A stretch of DNA of 64,000 nucleotides from NCBI RefSeq assembly GCF_036250695.1, contig NZ_CP109428.1, positions 372,001-436,000 on the forward strand. Reading direction: 5' to 3'. The notes beneath the pieces are model-generated. The model did no database searches. It was not told the DNA's origin and was given only the letters and a program-made list of their open reading frames with translations. A program made the position numbers and the translations under genes. The stretch comes from Streptomyces sp. NBC_01497. Lineage in GTDB: Bacteria > Actinomycetota > Actinomycetes > Streptomycetales > Streptomycetaceae. Positions 46,834-55,872 of the stretch are shown here, piece after piece; the first letter of the stretch is position 1; every line of letters begins with the position of its first letter.

Positions 46834-48506
46834 CCGCACTGCGCCCCGAGCACGAAGGCGAGATCGGCGCCTCGTACAAGCCACAGGGGACGTACGAGGG
46901 ACGCGACGACGATGACGACGCGTTCGAGGCGGTCGTCGGCGGCCTCGCCGATCCGCTGACGGACCCGATCCCCGCCACCGCACGCGCGGTCCGGCGCGAG
47001 GACGGCGAGGCCCCGCCGCCGCCCGCCCCGACGCGGGCGGGCGACCGGGCCGCGGACACGGCACGGGCACAGAACCGCGACGCGGACCGGCCGCGGGAGG
47101 CGCGGAGCACCGCGTCCGGGGAGCGGACCGGCGACGCGGGCACGGGTCGCCGCGCCCGGACCGGGCCACCGGCGTCGGCGATTCCCCCGTCCGGGGCGCA
47201 GGATCACGCCGGGATGCCGGACCTGGGCCTTGCGCCCGTGCCGGGCCCCGAGGCCACGGCGTATCTCCGCAGGACCCCGCCCGCACCGGCGCCCAGGCCC
47301 GGGCCGGACGCGGACGCGACCGCCTTCCTGCCGAAGACGCCGCCCGCACCGGCGTCCACCGCGCCCGCGTTCTCCGACGCCGAGCAGACGCTCATATCGC
47401 TGCCTCTCGGGGCTTCCGGGGGCACCGCCCGGAACCGGCCCCCGGCACCGGCCGGTCCCGTGCGGCAGCCGCCCCAGGCGCAACAGGAGCCGCGCCAGCC
47501 GAAACAGCATCCGCGACAACAGGCGCGGCAGCAGCCGCAGCCTCAGGCGCCGCCCGTACCGGACGTCCCGACGGCCGCCGTGCCGACGGGCGTCGGCGCG
47601 GTCGATCAGGAGACCGTGGCCCTGCGGACCGCCGACGTACGCCGTGCCGTCGACGGCGACACCGAGGCCGCCACCCCGGCCGGGGGCCGTGCCGAGCGCC
47701 GCAAGGCCGCCAAGGCGGGCACCCGTGGCCGCAAGAAGGCCCCGACGGCTCCCGCGGCGGCCCAGCAGCGGCCGCCGGGCCGCCCCCTCACGCGCATCGA
47801 GGCGCGCCAGGCGGCGCGCGCCCTCAAGGACAGCCCGGGGGTCGTCGTCAGCCGGGCCGTGGGCGAACTGTTCATCACCTTCGGCGTGCTGATGCTGCTG
47901 TTCGTGACGTACCAGCTGTGGTGGACCAACGTCAGGGCCGACAACTTCGCCAACAACGAGGCCAGCAAGATCCAGAGCACCTGGAAGAGCAACAAGGGCC
48001 CCGCCGCGGGGGCCTTCGAGCCTGGTCAGGGCTTCGCGATCATCCACATCCCCAAGCTGGACGTGGTCGCGCCGATCGCGCAGGGCGTCAGCAAGGAGAA
48101 GGTCCTCGACCACGGTGAGGTCGGCCACTACTCCGAGGGCGGGCTCAAGACGGCCATGCCCGAGGACAAGACCGGCAACTTCGCGCTCGCCGGTCACCGC
48201 AACACCCACGGCGAGCCGTTCCGCTACATCAACCAGCTCGTGCCCGGGGACAAGGTCGTCGTCGAGACGCAGGACGAGTACTACACGTACGAGATGACGC
48301 GGACCCTCCCGCAGACCTCCCCCTCCAACGTCGGCGTGATCTCGCCGATCCCGCAGGGATCCGGGTTCACCACGCCGGGCCGGTACATCACGCTGACCAC
48401 GTGCACGCCGGAGTTCAGGAACACCTACCGGCTCATCGTCTGGGGCAAGATGGTCAGCGAACAGCCGCGCAGCCAGGGGCTTCCCGCCGCCCTCCAGCAC
48501 CACTGA
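46830..48506 (+). CDS. srtE: Class E sortase with long disordered N-terminus
   Basis: 558 aa. Residues 1-330 are Pro/Ala/Arg-rich and probably disordered in the cytoplasm. A membrane helix follows (VGELFITFGVLMLLFVTYQLW), then about 200 residues of sortase fold with catalytic His in LAGHRNTHG, Cys in TLTTCTPEF and Arg in NTYRLIVWG, all present. Class E sortases of Streptomyces anchor chaplin-type and other LAxTG proteins to the cell wall. Overlaps pabA by four bases. Downstream the locus dissolves into IS and MITE material. Confidence 0.92.
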   Translation: MTALRPEHEGEIGASYKPQGTYEGRDDDDDAFEAVVGGLADPLTDPIPATARAVRREDGEAPPPPAPTRAGDRAADTARAQNRDADRPREARSTASGERTGDAGTGRRARTGPPASAIPPSGAQDHAGMPDLGLAPVPGPEATAYLRRTPPAPAPRPGPDADATAFLPKTPPAPASTAPAFSDAEQTLISLPLGASGGTARNRPPAPAGPVRQPPQAQQEPRQPKQHPRQQARQQPQPQAPPVPDVPTAAVPTGVGAVDQETVALRTADVRRAVDGDTEAATPAGGRAERRKAAKAGTRGRKKAPTAPAAAQQRPPGRPLTRIEARQAARALKDSPGVVVSRAVGELFITFGVLMLLFVTYQLWWTNVRADNFANNEASKIQSTWKSNKGPAAGAFEPGQGFAIIHIPKLDVVAPIAQGVSKEKVLDHGEVGHYSEGGLKTAMPEDKTGNFALAGHRNTHGEPFRYINQLVPGDKVVVETQDEYYTYEMTRTLPQTSPSNVGVISPIPQGSGFTTPGRYITLTTCTPEFRNTYRLIVWGKMVSEQPRSQGLPAALQHH

Positions 48507-48889
48507 CGGGCGCCGCGCACACGCAGGACGAGATCGACAACTGGAACGGGGCGAACAGGGGTGGCATCCACGACCGGCGGACGGGAAACGAACGGTCGTT
48601 GCTGTCGTGATTTCGCCTCGCTCTACGTCCCCGCTCGGCGGGACGTAGGGCTAAAGAAGGCGGCAAGTCTGCCTCCGGCCCGCGGTGTCCCGCACTGCCC
48701 GCCCGGTGTGGTTGTTCCAGGTAACCGGCCGTCCGCCACGCGATCTGTGGTTCTTGCGGTGGGTAGCCTGATCTTTCTCCCGGACGATGGTCGCTTTGAG
48801 CCAGCGTTGGCACGGGTGGGAACCCATCCCTGCTGGGCGAGCATGCCTTACCGTCGGTGACTGCCCGTCGTGGTCCTGGGCACCGCACG
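48507..48889. other. Intergenic, about 380 bp
   Basis: No gene recognised downstream of the sortase. Confidence 0.5.
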
Positions 48890-49345
48890 CTCGATGTCGT
48901 GATCCTATCCGTGGCCCGCTCGCTCGCAGCTGTCCATGAACGGCGACGAGGCCTCGAAGCGCAGATCGGCCGGCTGCTCGAAGCTCACCCTCTCTCCGCG
49001 TCCCTGACCTCGATTCCACGAGTTACGGCCAGGACCGCCGCCACCTTGCTGGTCACCGTCGGCGGCGGCACCAGCTTCCCTACTACCGCCCGCCCGACCT
49101 CCTACGCAGGCCCCCCATGACCAAGTCACCGGACACCTCGATCCGCAGCGAACACGCCCCCGACCCGAGGCGGAAATCGGTCACTCAAACGCGTTGATGG
49201 TCCTCTTCGCATTCGCAGCCCTGCACGATCCCGCCTCCCGAAGCTACCCCAGCCCCGGCGGAAAAATCACACCGAAGCACACCTCCGCCTCGCTCGACAA
49301 CGTATCAACGTCCTCCGCGACGGCACATGCTACGAACCAAAAACC
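48890..49345 (+). pseudogene. IS110-family transposase C-terminal remnant
   Basis: Plus-strand pieces: RRRGLEAQIGRLLEAHPLSASLTSIPRVTARTAATLLVTVGGGTSFPT, then in other frames TSIRSEHAPDPRR and FAFAALHDPASRSY. This corresponds to the transposase_20 part of IS110 proteins. Multiple frameshifts. Confidence 0.72.
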
Positions 49346-49512
49346 CCAGGACTGGCTTGTGTAGTCAGGGGGCCATCCTCGCGTGCAGGACTGCGGCTTC
49401 TTTCCACGCGTGCCGGAAGCGGTATCTGCTGGCAGAGGTCATGCGAGGCGCGCAATGCTTGTTCTCTGCGCTCATAGGGGTTCCCCGGCCAGTAGATACG
49501 CTACAGAGATCG

Positions 49513-49672
49513 CTAAGCGTTGTCCCGTAACCCAGGGCAGAGGTCGGTAGGTCACCACAAGCAGATCTGATTGTCCGGTTGCGCCCCGTATCGCGGCCTA
49601 AACGGGATCCTAACCAGGTAGGTCGAACCGGACATCGGCAAGCGATACCCAGAGTTACGGGACAGCCCTTAG
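49513..49672. repeat. 160-bp MITE, copy 3
   Basis: CTAAGCGTTGTCCCGTAAC to GTTACGGGACAGCCCTTAG. Same orientation as copy 2 with about a dozen differences. Confidence 0.92.
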
Positions 49673-49779
49673 GCTGATCTCATCGTCCCGAGGGCGCCAC
49701 GCGTTGTTCGAACCGTGAGGCCGCCCAGCGGCCCGTGGTGATGGTCCCGGAAGAAGAGGGAAAGAGGAGTGATCCCCCC

Positions 49780-49930
49780 GCTTCCCGCGCATGCGGGGAT
49801 CACCCCACGCGTCGTTTGGACCGTGAAGCGGTTGCTCTCTGCTCCTCGCGCCTGCGGGGATGACCCTGGCCGTCAGTGGACGTGTGCTGTCAACGCACAC
49901 TGCTCCCCGCACTTGCGGGTTGGTCCCCGA
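49780..49930 (+). CRISPR. Degenerate CRISPR-like array, three repeats
   Basis: Three related 28-nt units begin (at the shared GCT) at 49780, 49841 and 49902, exactly 61 bp apart, the period expected for a 28-29-nt repeat with a 32-33-nt spacer in type I-E arrays. The best unit, GCTCCTCGCGCCTGCGGGGA followed by TGACCC, resembles the I-E repeat of streptomycetes. The units differ from each other at several positions. A fourth, more decayed unit may end at 49748 (GATGGTCCC). No cas gene is in the window, so this is a remnant. Confidence 0.6.
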
Positions 49931-50130
49931 GGTGGCACTGACCTGCCGACGAGCTGCCCCTGCGCCTGACGGCCCCTTCACTTCCTGGGGCGGGCGGGCG
50001 CGAAGCTTCGCTTTCCGACTCACTGAACCTGCGGACGCTACGCCCTGCGGGTGGAGGCGAGCGGTCAGCATGTCACGCCGGGACGCGTGGGATACCACCA
50101 GTGGTCACTGGACGGAGTGAAGCCGGGGCA

Positions 50131-50421
50131 GTGAGCAACTTGTTTGAGCTTGTTGAAGATGCATGTATCGTGAGGTGGGGTGAGGCTAGGCCAACTTGGC
50201 AGGTCCTTGAGGTGGTTGCAGTGCAGGACGACTGCTGTCTCGGTTACATGTGCACAGGGGAATGCGACCCAGACTGTGAGGGCTTTTTCGAGAGGGATGC
50301 CGACTCGCCCATTGACGGCAGTGTTGTGGATCCCTCAATGAATGGGTTCTTGGCTGCAGATTGTCCGATCGTCCCCATGCAACGTCGCTCCGTTCTACCC
50401 AACCCTCCTTATGACCAATAA
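50131..50421 (+). CDS. Hypothetical Cys-containing small protein
   Basis: 96 aa from GTG 50131 (an in-frame GTG 30 bp earlier is possible). Not recognised. LFELVEDACIVRWGEARPTWQVLEVVAVQDD is followed by a cysteine cluster (CCLGYMCTGECDPDCEG) with spacing CC-x4-C-x3-C-x3-C that could bind metal. Acidic overall, no signal peptide. Base composition is less GC-rich than the flanking kinase genes. Confidence 0.5.
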   Translation: MSNLFELVEDACIVRWGEARPTWQVLEVVAVQDDCCLGYMCTGECDPDCEGFFERDADSPIDGSVVDPSMNGFLAADCPIVPMQRRSVLPNPPYDQ

Positions 50422-50744
50422 CGACCCGTTGCCCACCTATTTATTAAGGTCCAGGCGGTCGTCTCGGGGGGCGCTCTACGAGTCAGTTTTCCTCAGGGCA
50501 AGACAAACCGTGCGTGGAGGGGCCCAGGGTGCGGCGTGTCCCGGCGCAGCCACGGCTTGGTTGGCGAGCCAACTCGGTGCATCCCACCCTTCCTCCGAGG
50601 CCTGTTGTCGCTGCGATACGTACCAACGTTCCGTTGCTCATATGTCACCGAGACCCTCCCGCCACGCAGGGGTATCCGCACCGCGCCTACGGCTGCCTGC
50701 AGCAGGATCGTCAGCGCCGGGAGTTGGGCTCGGCAAGGGCGAGA
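50422..50744. other. Intergenic, about 320 bp
   Basis: No gene recognised. Confidence 0.45.
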
Positions 50745-50897
50745 TGGCGGACGAGGCCAAGGATTATGGCTTCAACGAAGGGCAGTTCGTCCCCGGTAGA
50801 GGTAGAAGCAGCGACCAGCGACGACATCTCGGGCGGCGGCCTCGCGGGCCCCATCGCGCATGACGTGATGAAGGCCGTGATCGACAGTGGCAAGTGA
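50745..50897 (+). pseudogene. Probable pbpA C-terminal remnant
   Basis: Plus-strand pieces ADEAKDYGFNEGQFVP and, after one extra base, VEVEAATSDDISGGGLAGPIAHDVMKAVIDSGK then stop. The second piece looks like the extreme C-terminus of PbpA-type penicillin-binding proteins (GGxxAxPIAxxVMxAV), and the first like an internal transpeptidase segment. The residues between them would be deleted. In actinobacteria pbpA directly precedes pknB, which is what follows here, supporting the call. Confidence 0.5.
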
Positions 50898-51098
50898 GCC
50901 GCACGGGATCGCGCACAGGGTGCGGTCACAGCCGCGCGTCCGGATACCGAGGGGGGAAGCCTCCTCCGTACCGGTCGTGTATCAGCTCGTCCGCCCCGGC
51001 GAATCCGGCTCGGCGAGCTCGGTAGCCTTTGCGCGGGCAGCACACCGCCGGACCACACGCAGGTGCGGTCGGTACTGACGGAGAGGGCCGGAACAGAC

Positions 51099-53108
51099 AT
51101 GGATGAGCCGCGTCGCCTCGGCGGCCGGTACGAGCTGGGCTCGGTGCTCGGCCGTGGTGGCATGGCCGAGGTCTACCTCGCGCATGACACCAGGCTCGGC
51201 CGGACCGTCGCTGTGAAGACGCTTCGCGCGGATCTCGCGCGCGACCCGTCCTTCCAGGCCCGGTTCCGCCGGGAAGCCCAGTCCGCCGCCTCGCTCAACC
51301 ACCCGGCGATCGTCGCGGTCTACGACACCGGCGAGGACTACGTCGACGGGGTCTCCATCCCGTACATCGTCATGGAGTACGTCGACGGCTCCACGCTGCG
51401 TGAGCTGCTGCACTCGGGCCGCAAGCTGCTGCCGGAGCGCACGCTGGAGATGACGGTCGGCATCCTCCAGGCGCTGGAGTACTCGCACCGCAGCAACATC
51501 GTCCACCGCGACATCAAGCCGGCGAACGTCATGCTGACGCGCACCGGCCAGGTCAAGGTCATGGACTTCGGCATCGCGCGCAACATGGGCGACGTCGGTA
51601 TGACGATGACGCAGACGGCGGCCGTGATCGGCACCGCGCAGTACCTCTCCCCCGAGCAGGCCAAGGGCGAGAGCGTCGACGCCCGCTCGGACCTGTACTC
51701 CACCGGCTGTCTGCTGTACGAGCTGCTCACCGTCCGTCCGCCGTTCGTGGGCGACTCCCCGGTGGCCGTCGCGTACCAGCACGTACGGGAGGAGCCGCAG
51801 ACTCCCAGCGTCTTCGACCCGGAGATCACGCCCGACATGGACGCGATCGTCCTCAAGGCGCTGGTCAAGGACCCCGACTACCGCTACCAGTCCGCGGACG
51901 AGATGCGCGCCGACATCGAGGCGTGCCTCGACGGCCAGCCCGTCGCGGCGGCGGCCGCCCTCGGCGCCGTCGGATACGGCGGCGGCTACGGCGCGCAGGA
52001 CCAGCCCACGACGGCCCTGCGCCAGCAGGACCCGGGCGGCCATACGTCGATGCTCCCGCCAATGAACCCCGACGACGGGGGCTACTCCGGTCACGCTGGT
52101 TACGACGACCGGTCGGGCGGCCGGCGGCGGCAGCAGAAGAAGTCCAACACCGGCACGATCCTCATCGTGATCGCCGCTGTCTGTGTGCTGGTCGGCGCGA
52201 TCCTCATCGGCAAGTCCATCTTCACCGGCGGGGGCGCGGGCTCCCAGCAGACGGATGTCCCCTCGCTCGTGGGCCAGACGATGGCACAGGCGAGGCAGCT
52301 CGCGACCAACGCGGACGTCAAGGTCTCCCAGTCCGGCACCGGCCGCTGCGCGCAGCCCAAGGGCTCCATCTGCAGCCAGACACCCGCGGACGGCCGGATG
52401 GACACCGGCGCCACGATCTCCGTGGTCGTCTCGGCGGGCGCGCCGAAGGTCGACGTGCCGGAGGAGAAGGGCGAGGACCAGGACTCCGCGACCCAGGAAC
52501 TGCAGGGCAAGGGCTTCAAGGTCGACGTGAAGACCGTCGAGTCCGAGCAGGACGAGGGCACGGTCATCGACCAGAACCCGGCGGGCGGCTCGCAGGCGGC
52601 CAAGGGCGCGACGGTCACCTTGAAGATCGCGAAGGCGGCGAAGGTCAACGTTCCGCCGGTGACGGGCCAGCAGCTCCAGCAGGCCCAGGCGCAGCTGGAG
52701 AAGAACGGTTTCGTGGTCGACGTCGAGCAGGTCGACAACGACGCGCCGGCCAACACGGTCGTCACGCAGAGCCCTCAGGCCAACGTGTCGGCGGCCCTGC
52801 ACAGCCACGTGAAGCTCCAGGTCTCCAAGGGCCCGGCGAAGCCGCAGGTCGCGGTTCCTGGTGACCTTGCCGGCAAGAAGCTCGGCGACGCGCAGAACGA
52901 ACTCCACGGCCTCGGGATCACTCCGGCACTCGCCACTGGATCGCCGAATGACCCGAACAACTCGTTCGTGTCTTCCGTGCAACCGGGCGCCGGCACCGCG
53001 GTCGATCAAGGCAGCACCGTCACCCTGACCACGGTCGGCCCGCCGTCCGGCAACGGCGGCAACCAGAACGGCGGCCTCCAGAGCGGCAACTTCAAAGGGC
53101 ACCACTGA
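51099..53108 (+). CDS. pknB: PASTA-domain serine/threonine kinase (PknB-like)
   Basis: 669 aa from ATG 51099 (GGAGAGGG upstream). Kinase domain residues about 10-275: GRGGMAEVYLA, catalytic-loop HRDIKPANVM, DFGIARN, and the activation segment ending SPEQAKG. A juxtamembrane Gly/Gln-rich stretch is followed by the membrane helix GTILIVIAAVCVLVGAILIG, then four extracellular PASTA repeats (starting near VPSLVG, VDVPEEKG, VNVPPVTG, VAVPGDLAG). Senses cell-wall fragments and controls growth and division. All catalytic motifs are intact and the composition is typical of the core genome. Its usual downstream and upstream partners are absent. Confidence 0.95.
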   Translation: MDEPRRLGGRYELGSVLGRGGMAEVYLAHDTRLGRTVAVKTLRADLARDPSFQARFRREAQSAASLNHPAIVAVYDTGEDYVDGVSIPYIVMEYVDGSTLRELLHSGRKLLPERTLEMTVGILQALEYSHRSNIVHRDIKPANVMLTRTGQVKVMDFGIARNMGDVGMTMTQTAAVIGTAQYLSPEQAKGESVDARSDLYSTGCLLYELLTVRPPFVGDSPVAVAYQHVREEPQTPSVFDPEITPDMDAIVLKALVKDPDYRYQSADEMRADIEACLDGQPVAAAAALGAVGYGGGYGAQDQPTTALRQQDPGGHTSMLPPMNPDDGGYSGHAGYDDRSGGRRRQQKKSNTGTILIVIAAVCVLVGAILIGKSIFTGGGAGSQQTDVPSLVGQTMAQARQLATNADVKVSQSGTGRCAQPKGSICSQTPADGRMDTGATISVVVSAGAPKVDVPEEKGEDQDSATQELQGKGFKVDVKTVESEQDEGTVIDQNPAGGSQAAKGATVTLKIAKAAKVNVPPVTGQQLQQAQAQLEKNGFVVDVEQVDNDAPANTVVTQSPQANVSAALHSHVKLQVSKGPAKPQVAVPGDLAGKKLGDAQNELHGLGITPALATGSPNDPNNSFVSSVQPGAGTAVDQGSTVTLTTVGPPSGNGGNQNGGLQSGNFKGHH

Positions 53109-53924
53109 CGTTCCGCGGCAAAGACGGCCGGTGCGGCCGCCACTACGGTCAGAGCCGCGCCTTCGGCCACGAGTCTGTAGCGGCTGCGCCATCGTGGTCT
53201 CACAGGTCGTCACCTAACTTTCGAATCGATTTTCTGGACGAGACACGGCATCTGGTTGTCCAAGGGGCCCGCCTCCCGAACATGCGGGGCTCGTAGTGTG
53301 CGAGGTGCGCGGTCGACGGCGTTATCGCAGGCGCGACCGGCGTCGACGCCTACGAGTTTCCAGGCTCCGAAGGCCTGCTCCGCAATGGGTCGGGTTGAGG
53401 CCTGAGACCGGCGTCAACTGGCGTGGGGCTTCTCCGCCCGAGTGCCTGAGCCGGTGGGGTCGTGCCGGGCGGGAGGTTGCACCTGTTTGGCGACCGGGAG
53501 GCGGCAGAGCGTTTTTGCGGTGGTGGGCGCGGTCCCTTGTTGCGGCTTGTGATTCACGGCCCTGTCCCCGCTGCGGCGGTGATCCTGACGCACCATCCGT
53601 GAACTCCGCCAATTCACACCGGAGTCAGCGGACGTCCCCCAGATAGCAGGGGGCCTCATGCCGATGGGCTCACTTATTGAGCGGTTGCCACGCCGGCCCT
53701 GTCCTTGGATGGTGATCCTGGCAGAGGTTCGGGTTCCTCTCCGACCCTCTGTGTCAGCCGTGCCCCCTCACCGGTCGTTGCTACGCGAGACATGGTGCGC
53801 ACAAAATGTTCACGAACATATAGGGTGTTCGCATAATCGCGCGGTTCTGCACGTGGGACTACAGAGGTGTGCCCTGAAGATCGGCCCCGCCATACCTCTG
53901 CAGCAGTGGATCGGTCAGGTGGTG
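53109..53924. other. Intergenic, about 800 bp
   Basis: No gene recognised after the kinase. Open frames here have no motif. Confidence 0.45.
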
Positions 53925-54166
53925 ACTGGTGTGATCGCGGTATCGGGGCTCCCAGGTGGGCCCTTCCCCGTGTTGAGCGCACGCCGCTTCGGTAGGCCCG
54001 TGACCGTAGTGCGCCGAGAGGGCGGGGGCGAACCACGTGAGGTCGAAGCAAGGAACCCGTTGCTGGAGGACCGAGTGCTCCTGACCGCGACTCGCTGGCA
54101 CACGATGCGAACGCTGGTGTGGTGTGAATCACGGGAACTGCACGCTGTCGCCCGACAGGTATCTGT
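53925..54166 (+). pseudogene. IS5-family N-terminal remnant (relative of the element at 3663)
   Basis: GVIAVSGLPGGPFPVLSARRFGRPVTVVRREGG, then NPLLEDRVLLTATRWHTMRTL parallels DSPFTALSPRLFGTRVTVRRREGA and SLEDRALLVAAYWRTNLT of the transposase at 3744. Only the first about 75 codons are present, ending at the sigma factor gene. Confidence 0.55.
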
Positions 54167-54805
54167 GTGACGCAATCTCTGCGAGCCCGCATCAGGGCGA
54201 GTGATCCAGAAGCCTTCCGGGAGCTTTACCAGGACATGTCCCAGGCTGTCTACGCCCATGCCTTCCGTGCGACCGCCGACTGGTCGGCTGCCGAAGACGT
54301 CGTTTCCTTGACGTTCCTCGAGGTCTGGCGACTGCGGGAGCGCTTGGAGGACAGCGACGAGAGCGTTCGCCCCTGGGTATACGGGATCGCCACCAACGTG
54401 CTCCGGAACCGATGGAGAACAGCCCTCAGACACCAGGAGACGTTTAAGAAGCTCCGTCCGCCCCCCGATATCCCCGACTTCTCGGACGACGTGGTGGAGC
54501 GCCTGGATGGGACGGACAGGCTGAAGGCCGCGCGTCGGGCGCTCGGGAAACTGCGACGCAGTGATCGCGAGGTCTTCATGCTGTGTGTGTGGTCCGACCT
54601 GAGCTACTCCGCCGCAGCGGACGCGTTGGGCATCCCAGTCGGCACGGTGCGCTCACGGCTTTCCCGCGCTCGCGCTCGCCTCCAGAAGCTCACGAAGCAG
54701 GAGTTCGAAAACGCGAGAGAAAAACGGGAACCGCGGGACGGCTCCGTACAGATACAGGGTGACCGCACATCAGCGGTCCGGTCCATGGAAGGGAGAGCAC
54801 GATGA
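54167..54805 (+). CDS. ECF-type RNA polymerase sigma factor
   Basis: 212 aa from GTG 54167. Region 2: EAFRELYQDMSQAVYAHAFR, AAEDVVSLTFLEVWRLRERL, WVYGIATNVLRNRWRTALR. Region 4: LRRSDREVFMLCVWSDLSYSAAADALGIPVGTVRSRLSRARARL. The C-terminal 40 residues are charged. The gene overlaps the next one by four bases (ATGA), and that product is the likely membrane partner. Signal unknown. Confidence 0.9.
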   Translation: MTQSLRARIRASDPEAFRELYQDMSQAVYAHAFRATADWSAAEDVVSLTFLEVWRLRERLEDSDESVRPWVYGIATNVLRNRWRTALRHQETFKKLRPPPDIPDFSDDVVERLDGTDRLKAARRALGKLRRSDREVFMLCVWSDLSYSAAADALGIPVGTVRSRLSRARARLQKLTKQEFENAREKREPRDGSVQIQGDRTSAVRSMEGRAR

Positions 54806-55869
54806 ACGCTCCGAATGACGGTGAAGCTGCCGAGCGTCGCGAGCTGTCCGAACTGCTGCCGGCCGCCGGTATCTCAGGTTTCTCTTCCGCCCGATCCCAA
54901 CGTCTTGAGGACTGTTTGATGCAGGAAATACATCAGGCGAAGAACGATTCGCCGCCGCGAGCAGCGCGTACGACCCGGCCTCGATGGGCGCTGGTTGCCG
55001 CGCCGGTAGCCGTCCTCGCGGTCGCTGCAGGCGTCGTCGTCACCGTGTCTGCGAACTCTGGTTCTAAGGCCGACAGCGTCGCTATCGCGCCGACCGTTAA
55101 GGTCGAGCCCGCCTCAGCCAAGGGCGCGACGGCCTTCCTCCAGCAGGTCGCCGACGCAGCCGCCAAGCAGAAAGCCCCGACTGCCCAGGCCGATCAGTTC
55201 GTCTTCGTGCGCAGCAAGGTCGGTTTCACCCGGCAGGTCAAGCAGCGTACGACGGACGGCCTGGCCAAGCTTGACGCGGTGCACGACCGCGAAGTGTGGC
55301 TGGCCCAGAACCCCTCCAAGGATGGACTCATCCGTGAGGGCGGGGACGATATGACCCTGCACGCCCTCGGCGACAACGCACAGGTGGACGGCAAGGCGGT
55401 CAAGAACGACGAAGCGGAAGTGGGCACCGAGAGCGCGGCGCGGATCGCCGAGCTTCCCACAGACCCGGGTACGCTCCTGAAGAAGATCTACGCCGACACC
55501 AAGGGCGACGCCCCCGGCAAGGACGCCGCCGCCTTCAACTGGATCGGAGAGGCAGTCGGCGAGCAGATCGTTCCGTCGGACGTCGCTGCGGCGATCTGGA
55601 AGACGGCTGCCGAGATTCCAGGTGTCGTCCTCGTCAAGGACTCCACGGACGCGGCTGGCCGACACGGCGAGGCTATCGCCTACGTGTCCAACGGCGAGCG
55701 GACGGAGTACATCTTCGACGCGACCACCCACCTTTACCTGGGCGAGCGCAGCTACCTCGTGAAGGACACGGCGCAGGGCAAGGCCGGGATGCTCACGGGC
55801 ACCACCGCCGTCCTCTCGCGCGGTGTGGTCGACAAGATCGGTACCGAGCCGGACGGCAAGACGGCCTAG
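54802..55869 (+). CDS. CU044_5270-family membrane protein coupled to sigma factor
   Basis: 355 aa. N-terminal cytoplasmic part of about 55 residues (ERRELSELLPAAGISGFSSARS), one membrane helix (WALVAAPVAVLAVAAGVVVTV), then an extracellular domain containing ATAFLQQVADAAA, REVWLAQNPSKDGLI, ELPTDPGTLLKKIYADTKG and AEIPGVVLVKDSTDAAGRHGEAIAY. This matches the CU044_5270 family, which sits beside ECF sigma genes in actinobacteria. It may serve as the sigma regulator, but anti-sigma activity is unproven. Confidence 0.85.
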   Translation: MNAPNDGEAAERRELSELLPAAGISGFSSARSQRLEDCLMQEIHQAKNDSPPRAARTTRPRWALVAAPVAVLAVAAGVVVTVSANSGSKADSVAIAPTVKVEPASAKGATAFLQQVADAAAKQKAPTAQADQFVFVRSKVGFTRQVKQRTTDGLAKLDAVHDREVWLAQNPSKDGLIREGGDDMTLHALGDNAQVDGKAVKNDEAEVGTESAARIAELPTDPGTLLKKIYADTKGDAPGKDAAAFNWIGEAVGEQIVPSDVAAAIWKTAAEIPGVVLVKDSTDAAGRHGEAIAYVSNGERTEYIFDATTHLYLGERSYLVKDTAQGKAGMLTGTTAVLSRGVVDKIGTEPDGKTA

Positions 55870-55872
55870 CGC

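Noticed and set aside
46257..48503. 748-codon open frame antisense to pabA and sortase
   Set aside because: The plus-strand genes have complete catalytic motifs and coupled starts; the antisense frame is a GC-skew artefact with no domain.
50982..53213. 743-codon open frame antisense to pknB
   Set aside because: Same artefact; kinase and PASTA motifs on the plus strand are unambiguous.
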